From assembly GCA_002780805.1 (NCBI GenBank), contig PEUD01000052.1:1-6192 (forward strand): DNA of 6,192 bases, read 5' to 3'. The DNA is from Candidatus Omnitrophica bacterium CG02_land_8_20_14_3_00__42_8. Its GTDB lineage: Bacteria; Omnitrophota; Gorgyraeia; Gorgyraeales; Gorgyraeaceae. Positions 1-4,996 of the stretch are shown here, piece by piece. A program made the translations under genes and the position numbers. The first letter of the stretch is position 1. Every line of letters begins with the position of its first letter. Under the pieces are notes generated by a model. It was not told where the DNA came from. It worked only from the letters and a program-made list of their open reading frames with translations, and did not search any database.

Positions 1-1719
1 TTCAAGGCTGGTGAGGCCAGCCAAGACTTTTAAAATACCGTCTTCGCGCAAGGTCTTCATGCCTTCGTTTCTGGCAGTCCGTTTTACTTCATTTTCTCTG
101 GCCCGTTTTAAAATAAGTTCTCTTACAGCAGGCGTGACCGAAAGCACTTCGCATATACCCACCCTGCCTGAATACCCGGTATTTAAACAAGCGCCGCACC
201 CCTTTGCCCTGTAAAAGGAGATATCTTGTCCGACTCCGTGAGCCGCCGTACGGCGGCTCACGGAGTCGGAAACATCAATGCCGAGTTTCGCGCATAAAAC
301 CCCGCCCGGTTTATAAACCTCCCTGCATTTAGGGCACAATCTTCGTATGAGCCTTTGAGCGACTATCGCGATGAGCGACGCGCTTATTAAAAAAGGTTCG
401 CAGCCCATATTTATCAGGCGCACCACTGAGCCCGGGGCAGTAGTCGTGTGAAGCGTGCTTAATACGAGATGGCCCGTGAGAGCGGATTTTATCGCTATGT
501 CCACTGTATCAAAATCCCTTATTTCTCCTATCATTATCACGTCCGGGTCCTGCCTCAGGATAGATCTAAGGGCGCTGGCAAACGTAAGGCCTATTTCTTG
601 TCTGGCAGTAACCTGATTAATGCCTTCTATCTGATATTCAATAGGGTCTTCGACTGTTATAATATTTTTCTCGGGCGTATGGACATATCTCATAAGAGAA
701 TAGAGCGTGGTGGTCTTGCCGCTTCCTGTCGGGCCGCAAACAAGTATCATGCCGTGAGGCCTGGACGCGCATTTCTTCATCTTATCCAGAGCATCTTCGC
801 TGAATCCTAATTTATCAATATCCAGTATCCCCTGGGATCTATCCAGTACCCTCAGCGCTACTTTTTCGCCCTTGCTTGAGGGAAGGATACTCACCCTGAA
901 ATCTACGTTGTTATTATTTATCTGTAGTCTGAACCTGCCGTCCTGCGGAAGGCGGCGCTCGGCAATGTTTAACTCAGACATGACCTTTATTCTTGAAACA
1001 ACGGAGTCATGCATGTTTTTAGGCAGCGCCTCCGCCTCTTTCAATACCCCGTCCACCCTGTATCTGACGCGCACTGAATTTTCCATGGGTTCTATGAGTA
1101 TATCGCTGGACCTGGTTCTTATCCCATTCTCAAGAATCATGTTTGTCAATTTCACGACAGGCGCTTCTTCCACCAGCCTGAAAAGCTTTTCGGAATCCAC
1201 GCTTTCCTCTGCCTCGCCTACCTGAATAATTTCCATTTCCTGTGTCTTTAAATCTTCTATTAACTCTTCTATCACTTCGTGAGTATTCTCTCCGTAATAC
1301 TGATCTATCGCGTCCTGAACCTCTTTTTGAGAACTGATAATGATGCCTATATTAAGGCCCGTGAGAGACCTGAGATCGTCTATCACGAATACATTCAATG
1401 GGTCAGCCATGGCAACGGTAAGCATACTGCCGACTTTTGAAACAGGTATTATTTGATACTTATTTGCCGCATCGGCCGGAATAAGTTTTAAAAGTTCGGG
1501 ATCTATTTTAAAACGCGCCAGAGATAAAAGCGGGATGCCAAGGCCCTGGCTGAGAACTGATATCAGGTCTTTTTCTGTTATAAAGCCTGACTGAACGAGA
1601 ATGGTTTTGAGGGAACCGCCCTTTTCTTTCTGGATCTTCAATGCCTTATCCAGATGGGCTTTTGATATGGCTTTATTGTTAATCAATAATTCTATCAGGC
1701 GCTCTTTTAATGAATACAT
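1..1719 (-). CDS. pilB: Type IV pilus assembly ATPase PilB/GspE (3' end off window)
   Basis: This is a hexameric secretion ATPase of the PilB/GspE family, which acts at the cytoplasmic face of the inner membrane to power pilus extension or type II secretion. 573 residues are visible with no stop; the sequence ends in LAGLTSLE, where the family usually has about ten residues left. Residues 1-150 form an MshEN-type domain (paired helical motif, then the VAMADPLN segment at 102-109). The N2 domain follows (SSDILIEP, RVDGV, LPQDGRF). The ATPase core has Walker A GPTGSGKTT at 329-337, the Asp box VEDPIEY near 356-362, Walker B RQDPDVIMIGEIRD near 389-402, and the His box STLHTT near 420-425. A zinc site is made by CPKC (462-465) and CGAC (508-511). 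The ATG at 1719 fits the family N-terminus. Its leader is formed by the repeat at 1728-1799. An in-frame 42-bp palindrome adds residues 484-497 between the two cysteine pairs. GspE of a type II system cannot be excluded, but the adjacent pilT favours PilB. Confidence 0.93.
   Translation of the reverse strand, partial: MYSLKERLIELLINNKAISKAHLDKALKIQKEKGGSLKTILVQSGFITEKDLISVLSQGLGIPLLSLARFKIDPELLKLIPADAANKYQIIPVSKVGSMLTVAMADPLNVFVIDDLRSLTGLNIGIIISSQKEVQDAIDQYYGENTHEVIEELIEDLKTQEMEIIQVGEAEESVDSEKLFRLVEEAPVVKLTNMILENGIRTRSSDILIEPMENSVRVRYRVDGVLKEAEALPKNMHDSVVSRIKVMSELNIAERRLPQDGRFRLQINNNNVDFRVSILPSSKGEKVALRVLDRSQGILDIDKLGFSEDALDKMKKCASRPHGMILVCGPTGSGKTTTLYSLMRYVHTPEKNIITVEDPIEYQIEGINQVTARQEIGLTFASALRSILRQDPDVIMIGEIRDFDTVDIAIKSALTGHLVLSTLHTTTAPGSVVRLINMGCEPFLISASLIAIVAQRLIRRLCPKCREVYKPGGVLCAKLGIDVSDSVSRRTAAHGVGQDISFYRAKGCGACLNTGYSGRVGICEVLSVTPAVRELILKRARENEVKRTARNEGMKTLREDGILKVLAGLTSLE
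229..270. repeat. 42-bp perfect palindrome inside pilB
   Basis: The two 21-nt halves are exact reverse complements with no spacer (left half starts TCCGACTCCGTGAGCCGCCG). It is exactly 14 codons in the pilB frame and encodes SDSVSRRTAAHGVG, in the variable loop between the two zinc-binding cysteine pairs. Pairing stops at the flanking bases (G228, A271). It looks like an inserted element tolerated in a surface loop. It does not share sequence with the three-copy repeat family elsewhere in the window. Confidence 0.9.
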
Positions 1720-1727
1720 AATTTTTT

Positions 1728-1733
1728 CTTCTC
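1728..1733 (-). promoter_or_regulatory. Repeat-borne Shine-Dalgarno-like site for pilB
   Basis: On the coding strand this reads GAGAAG, the end of repeat copy 1, followed by an A-rich stretch and the pilB ATG. GAG ends 11 nt before the start codon, a little long but usable. No better purine run exists upstream of this ATG, so the mobile-looking repeat appears to provide the ribosome binding sequence. Confidence 0.5.
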
Positions 1734-1799
1734 GACTTCGCTCGAAGAATATTGTTCGAGCGGACGCTGCGTCTAATTACGCGAACCCAGTCGAGAACT
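1728..1799 (-). repeat. Palindromic repeat element, copy 1 (72 nt, short form)
   Basis: The outer inverted repeat is TTCTCGACT (1729-1737) with AGTCGAGAA (1789-1797). The central hairpin pairs CGCTCGAA (1739-1746) with TTCGAGCG (1755-1762) around GAATATTG. A side arm can form between GCGT (1769-1772) and ACGC (1779-1782). Compared with the other copies it lacks about 25 nt of the segment between the left outer arm and the central hairpin. It fills the mshEN-pilB junction: the mshEN stop codon TAG overlaps its first bases, and its last bases GAGAAG lie upstream of the pilB ATG. Confidence 0.88.
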
Positions 1800-2235
1800 A
1801 TTTGTAATATTTCCCTATCGCTTTTTTGATATCAGCCGCCGTGCTTACAAAAAGCTGCACGTATAAACCCGACAAAAGCGCGATGTCTTCTACTGCCTGG
1901 CTATTCAAAGGGTTTGCCATTGCTATTGTAAGATTAGAGCCTATCTTATCAACAGGGATGAGACAATACTGTATCGCGACATTTTTAGGGACTATCTTTA
2001 CGATTTCCGCATCGATTTCATAATTTTCCAGCGGTAAATACGGAAAACCGTATTGAGCTGTAATGGCCTGGGCAATCGCCTCTTCGCTGACATAGCCTAA
2101 ATCAACCAGCACCTGGCCTATCAACCCGCCTTTATCTTTCTGAACCTCAAGGCTATGGTGAAGCTGGTCTTTGGTTATAAGGCCCATCTCGACTAAAAGT
2201 TCTCCCAATTGTTTTAAATTTATACGATTAGCCAT
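1798..2235 (-). CDS. Stand-alone MshEN domain protein (possible c-di-GMP-responsive partner of PilB)
   Basis: This 145-residue protein consists only of the MshEN domain that normally forms the N-terminus of MshE/PilB/GspE ATPases; no ATPase motif is present. In that family the domain can bind c-di-GMP through two successive 24-residue helical motifs. Here motif 1 is at 9-32 (QLGELLVEMG...L25, L29, Q32) and motif 2 at 39-61 (IGQVLVDLG...Q61). The usual first Arg of motif 1 (RLG) is Gln9, and motif 2 starts with Ile, so binding is plausible but not assured. The C-terminal half (IPVDKIGSNLTIAMANPLN, then IKKAIGKYY) matches residues 90-140 of the neighbouring PilB nearly position for position, so the two are paralogous. 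It is soluble, with no signal peptide or membrane segment. It lies between pilT and pilB, bounded on both sides by copies of the same palindromic repeat. It could regulate the motors or replace the PilB domain in mixed complexes; that is inference. Confidence 0.85.
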   Translation of the reverse strand: MANRINLKQLGELLVEMGLITKDQLHHSLEVQKDKGGLIGQVLVDLGYVSEEAIAQAITAQYGFPYLPLENYEIDAEIVKIVPKNVAIQYCLIPVDKIGSNLTIAMANPLNSQAVEDIALLSGLYVQLFVSTAADIKKAIGKYYK

Positions 2236-2239
2236 ATCA

Positions 2240-2245
2240 CTTCTC
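2240..2245 (-). promoter_or_regulatory. Repeat-borne Shine-Dalgarno-like site for mshEN gene
   Basis: The end of repeat copy 2 reads GAGAAG on the coding strand, then TGAT, then the ATG at 2235. From the GAG core to the start codon is 7 nt, a good distance. It supports the chosen start and suggests that the repeat supplies the translation signal. Confidence 0.6.
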
Positions 2246-2340
2246 GACTCTGCTCACAAGATATACTCTTATGACTGCTCGAAGAATAATATTGTTCGAG
2301 CGAACATTACCAGCTATGCATGTAAGCCCAGTCGAGAACT
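2240..2340 (-). repeat. Palindromic repeat element, copy 2 (101 nt, full form)
   Basis: The outer inverted repeat is TTCTCGACT (2241-2249) with AGTCGAGAA (2330-2338). The central hairpin pairs GCTCGAA (2277-2283) with TTCGAGC (2295-2301); its loop carries three extra bases relative to the other copies. The left side segment can fold as CACAAGA/TCTTATG with one mismatch. The right side segment can fold by TTAC/GTAA. Conserved stems with unlike side-arm sequences give a multi-arm fold. It occupies nearly the whole pilT-mshEN junction, beginning 5 nt after the pilT stop codon. Confidence 0.88.
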
Positions 2341-2345
2341 CCTGA

Positions 2346-3413
2346 TTATTTGCCACGCAGTATCCTTTCCATATCCTGCACCTCTGCAGTGCTCGCCAGC
2401 GCTTCTTCTTCCGAGATATCACCTTTTTTACAAAGCTCAAAAAGCGCCTGATTCATAGTCTGCATATTATCCTTCTGGCCCGTTTGGATCACGGAATATA
2501 ACTGATGCATTTTTGATTCTCTTATCAGGCTCTTTACCGCATTATTCGCCACAAGGACTTCCACTCCCAAGACCCTGCCTTTTCCGCTCTTGCGCTGTAA
2601 TAACTGCTGAGACAGGACGCCGATCAATACAAAAGAAAGCTGAGTCCTGACCTGCGCCTGCTGCCTTGAGGGAAATACGTCTATAATACGGTTTATTGTC
2701 TGTGCGCTGTCAGAGGTATGAAGCGTCGCGAAAACAAGATGGCCTGTTTCCGCTATAACAAGTGCGGCTTCTATTGTCTCTAAATCTCTCATTTCTCCTA
2801 CGAGTATGACGTCAGGATCTTCTCTCAGCATGTGTTTAAGCCCCTGCGAAAAAGAATGAGTATCGCTCCCGACCTCTCTCTGGTCTATTATGGATTTCTT
2901 ATTTGAATGCACATATTCTATGGGATCCTCTATTGTTATGATATGACAATCCCTGTTGGTATTTATATAGTCTACCATTGAGGCAAGGCTCGTGGATTTT
3001 CCGCTCCCGGTAGCTCCGGTAACAAGCACAAGGCCTTTTTGCCTGTTGCAGAAATCCCGTACCACATTTACAGGAAGGCCGCATTCCTCAAAACCCATTA
3101 TCTTAAAAGGAAGCAACCTGATAGCGGCGCCCACGCATCCTCTTTGAAAAAACACATTTACCCTGAACCTGCTAGCGCCCTGCATCGTAAACGCGAAATC
3201 CAGCTCCTTGTCTCTTTCAAATCTATTTTTCTGCTCGTCCGTAAGGATAGAATATACAAGGCTTTTCACTGAAGCCATGTCCGGTATTTCACTGCCTGAG
3301 GATATCAAGTTCCCGTCTATCCTCATGTGCGGCGAAATCCCGGCGCCTAAATGTAAATCAGAGGCTCCTTTTTGAACGGCTTCTCTTAATAATTGACCCA
3401 TGTCTCTTGCCAT
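2346..3413 (-). CDS. pilT: Type IV pilus retraction ATPase PilT
   Basis: This is a PilT-family hexameric ATPase that depolymerises the pilus at the inner membrane, giving retraction and twitching motility. The 355 residues are typical of the family. The N-terminal domain has the ASDLHL motif at 17-22. The core has Walker A GATGSGKS at 133-140, the Asp box IEDPIEYVHS near 161-170, Walker B REDPDVILVGEMRD near 197-210 and the His box ATLHTSD near 229-235. The C-terminal AIRNLIRE-type signature is present as AVKSLIRE (292-299). It lacks the zinc CxxC pairs and MshEN domain of PilB, as expected for PilT. The start at 3413 is chosen because AAGGAG (3419-3424) sits 5 nt upstream and MARDMGQLL fits the family. 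A longer frame from 3452 would start inside a palindrome. It follows the GGDEF gene, separated by a strong hairpin. PilU is a weaker alternative. Confidence 0.94.
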   Translation of the reverse strand: MARDMGQLLREAVQKGASDLHLGAGISPHMRIDGNLISSGSEIPDMASVKSLVYSILTDEQKNRFERDKELDFAFTMQGASRFRVNVFFQRGCVGAAIRLLPFKIMGFEECGLPVNVVRDFCNRQKGLVLVTGATGSGKSTSLASMVDYINTNRDCHIITIEDPIEYVHSNKKSIIDQREVGSDTHSFSQGLKHMLREDPDVILVGEMRDLETIEAALVIAETGHLVFATLHTSDSAQTINRIIDVFPSRQQAQVRTQLSFVLIGVLSQQLLQRKSGKGRVLGVEVLVANNAVKSLIRESKMHQLYSVIQTGQKDNMQTMNQALFELCKKGDISEEEALASTAEVQDMERILRGK

Positions 3414-3418
3414 TTTCT

Positions 3419-3424
3419 CTCCTT
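3419..3424 (-). promoter_or_regulatory. Ribosome binding site of pilT (decides start)
   Basis: The coding strand reads AAGGAG within GGGAAGGAGAGAAA, 5 nt before the ATG at 3413. The upstream in-frame ATG at 3452 has no comparable site and would put the palindrome in the coding region. Confidence 0.85.
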
Positions 3425-3433
3425 CCCAATGTC

Positions 3434-3470
3434 TAAGGTTACACTCTGACATTGTCAGAGTGTAACCTTA
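3434..3470. repeat. Perfect 18-bp-arm palindrome in the GGDEF-pilT junction
   Basis: The arms TAAGGTTACACTCTGACA (3434-3451) and its exact reverse complement (3453-3470) are separated by a single base. It begins 13 nt after the GGDEF stop codon and ends 9 nt before the pilT AAGGAG. No T-run follows in either direction, so it does not look like a standard intrinsic terminator. As RNA it would be a very stable intercistronic hairpin that could affect mRNA decay or partial termination. It could equally be another inserted palindromic element. Confidence 0.88.
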
Positions 3471-3483
3471 TCAGGGCAGCAAT

Positions 3484-4848
3484 TTAAACAACCACTCTAT
3501 TCTTGCCGAGGGACTTGGCGGTGCGGCCAAGCCTCTCAGCCTTTTCCATGAGTTCTTCTGCCGTAGAACCGTCTATAGGATTCTCGCTCACGCCTATGGA
3601 AACGGTCAGCTTTTTACCGAACCCTGCTGACCTTCCCATGCCGTCTTCTATCTTTTTTCTTATCTCCTCCGCTACGTGAGCAGACTGCCTTTTATTTTTC
3701 TCCGGCAATATTATCATAAACTTATCATCGCGCAGGCGGCCTAACCTGTCGGTTTCCGTCACAGAGCCCTGCAATATAGCGCTGATATCTTTTAAAAGCG
3801 CTTCTGATTTTGCTTCGCCGTGAGCCGCGCAAAAAATCTTAAAATCATCCACGTCTACCAGGAGATAACCGCACGGCCTCTGATACGCGATAGCCCTCTT
3901 TATCTCCTCGTCCAGCCTGGTTTTCATATAATTATAATTATACAGGCCCGTCACCTCATCTTTTATGGAAAGCTCTTTTGATTTTCTGATAAGCCTATCG
4001 TTTTCTACCGCTATCGAGATCTGCTTGGCAAATACCTTCAGCAGTTCTCTCTCTTCATCCGTAAAAATAAAATTTTCTTCGTTATTGCCTACTATAAGCG
4101 CCCCGGCCGGTTTACCGGCAGTCGTCACAGGCAGGCTGATAATATTTTTTAATTCCAGTTTTTTCGCTAAAATATCAGGGGCTATTTCGGCCTGTTTTAA
4201 CTTCAGTCCGGCCAATTTGTTTTTTTCGATATTGCAGCTGGCCGCCGCGGCATAATCTTGCGAGCCTTCATCCATAAGCATCAATAATGAAACGGCGTTA
4301 TTTTCTACGTCTGACACTTTCTGCATTATAAAACCCAGGATGATATTCAGCTCTTTTGAAGACGAAATAATATTTCCTATCTGCAAAAGCCCTGAGAGCG
4401 CAAGGACTTTTTTATTTATCTCCAGGTTTATACGCTTTGTTTTCTCGCTATAGGCCTTCAGCTCATCCATGTTCTCTCTTATCTTCTGCGTCATGATGTT
4501 CAGGGATTTGCTCAGGTCGCCGACTTCGTCTTCCCTGTTTATATCTATGCTTTTTGTCACGTCGCCTTTTGCTATTATCTTCGCATCTTCCGCCATCTTT
4601 ATAATAGGGTCTATCATCTCTTTTGTGATATAAAGGCCTAACAGGGATATAAATATAGATATGAACAATATAAAACTTATACTGCCTAAAGAAAGTCCAA
4701 AAAATAAATTTATATTGGGAAAGATATACGTTATAACAAGCCAGACGCATACCAATATCGGAATAATCGACGACAGGGAAAAAGCTATCATGGTTTTGTA
4801 TCTTAAGCCCTTCGGGACCATTGACATGTCTTTTAATAAATCTAGCAT
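3484..4848 (-). CDS. Membrane HAMP-GAF-GGDEF protein with degenerate GGDEF motif
   Basis: The 454-residue inner-membrane signalling protein has two hydrophobic segments (about 20-43 and 49-73) with almost no periplasmic loop. A HAMP domain follows (about 72-125; P81, DEVG 107-110), then a helical linker, a GAF-like domain (about 150-285) and a C-terminal GGDEF fold (about 290-454). GGDEF landmarks are DEVTGLYNYNYM at 297-308, DVDDFK at 332-337, LTVSIGV at 414-420 and GKNRV at 448-452. The signature that should read GGDEF is RDDKF (373-377), so both glycines and the catalytic Glu position are changed. The substrate-binding Asn region after DDFK is FCAAHGEAKSE rather than NDxxGHxxGD. The I-site RxxD is TETD. 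Diguanylate cyclase activity is therefore unlikely; a ligand-sensing or scaffolding role is more probable. The start at 4848 is supported by GAGAGG (4854-4859) 5 nt upstream. Placed first in the presumed pilus operon, it may couple an unknown signal to the motors. Confidence 0.9.
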   Translation of the reverse strand: MLDLLKDMSMVPKGLRYKTMIAFSLSSIIPILVCVWLVITYIFPNINLFFGLSLGSISFILFISIFISLLGLYITKEMIDPIIKMAEDAKIIAKGDVTKSIDINREDEVGDLSKSLNIMTQKIRENMDELKAYSEKTKRINLEINKKVLALSGLLQIGNIISSSKELNIILGFIMQKVSDVENNAVSLLMLMDEGSQDYAAAASCNIEKNKLAGLKLKQAEIAPDILAKKLELKNIISLPVTTAGKPAGALIVGNNEENFIFTDEERELLKVFAKQISIAVENDRLIRKSKELSIKDEVTGLYNYNYMKTRLDEEIKRAIAYQRPCGYLLVDVDDFKIFCAAHGEAKSEALLKDISAILQGSVTETDRLGRLRDDKFMIILPEKNKRQSAHVAEEIRKKIEDGMGRSAGFGKKLTVSIGVSENPIDGSTAEELMEKAERLGRTAKSLGKNRVVV

Positions 4849-4858
4849 ATACGCCTCT

Positions 4859-4881
4859 CAATTTTTGTGAAGCAAAAATTG
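4859..4881 (-). other. Leader hairpin next to the GGDEF ribosome binding site
   Basis: CAATTTTTG (4859-4867) and CAAAAATTG (4873-4881) are exact reverse complements around a 5-nt loop, giving a 9-bp stem. In the transcript the stem ends on the first base of the GAGAGG ribosome binding site, so its folding could affect initiation. No T-run follows the stem in the gene direction, so it is not a standard terminator. Confidence 0.75.
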
Positions 4882-4882
4882 A

Positions 4883-4920
4883 TCCCGAGCGGTCATATGT
4901 TTGCATATTACCGCGAGGGA
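4883..4920 (-). other. Second leader hairpin, 17-bp imperfect stem
   Basis: The segment 4883-4899 (TCCCGAGCGGTCATATG) pairs with 4904-4920 over 17 positions with three mismatches, around a 4-nt loop TTTG. It lies just downstream of the predicted transcription start of the GGDEF gene, stacked before the AT-rich hairpin. It may be a leader structure or an eroded palindromic insertion. Confidence 0.7.
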
Positions 4921-4934
4921 CATTATTAACTTAA

Positions 4935-4963
4935 AGTATACAATACAATCTGCATAAATTCAA
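4935..4963 (-). promoter_or_regulatory. Sigma70-type promoter for the GGDEF-pilT-mshEN-pilB operon
   Basis: The coding strand shows TTGAAT (4958-4963), a 17-nt spacer and TATACT (4935-4940). This is close to consensus with ideal spacing. Transcription would begin around 4928, giving a leader of about 80 nt with two hairpins before the ATG at 4848. It is the only clear promoter in the gaps, consistent with one operon for the four downstream genes. Confidence 0.65.
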
Positions 4964-4965
4964 GC

Positions 4966-4992
4966 GTAGGGGGCAGGTAACCTGCCCCCTAC
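4966..4992. repeat. Perfect 13-bp-arm palindrome after the radical SAM gene
   Basis: GTAGGGGGCAGGT (4966-4978) and its exact reverse complement (4980-4992) flank a single A. It starts 4 nt after the radical SAM stop codon and ends 2 nt before the -35 box of the next promoter. The G/C-rich stem could stop transcription of the upstream gene, but no U-tract follows, so a rho-independent terminator is not claimed. Confidence 0.85.
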
Positions 4993-4996
4993 AGCG

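Noticed and set aside
469..1225. Plus-strand open frames opposite pilB
   Set aside because: They are antisense shadows of strongly conserved ATPase motifs; none shows a ribosome binding site or recognisable protein content.
1728..2340. Multi-arm repeats as tRNA or tRNA-like genes
   Set aside because: There is no T-loop motif, acceptor-CCA or normal anticodon arm, and the 9-bp outer stem and long central hairpin do not fit tRNA.
2237..2440. A 67-residue minus-strand frame running from within pilT through repeat copy 2
   Set aside because: It overlaps the pilT 3' end in another frame and has no family resemblance. Its open state mainly reflects the stop-free frame of the repeat.
3411..3452. 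Longer PilT start at 3452 (13 extra residues)
   Set aside because: The ATG lies at the centre of the 37-nt palindrome and has no ribosome binding site, whereas the ATG at 3413 has AAGGAG 5 nt upstream and fits the family N-terminus.
3434..3470. Intrinsic terminator between the GGDEF gene and pilT
   Set aside because: No U-tract follows the stem on either strand, and pilT has no separate promoter that I can see.
4106..4119. GCCGGTTTACCGGC inverted repeat in the GGDEF gene
   Set aside because: Only 6-bp arms in a normal coding stretch (GKPAG); this is expected by chance and codon use.
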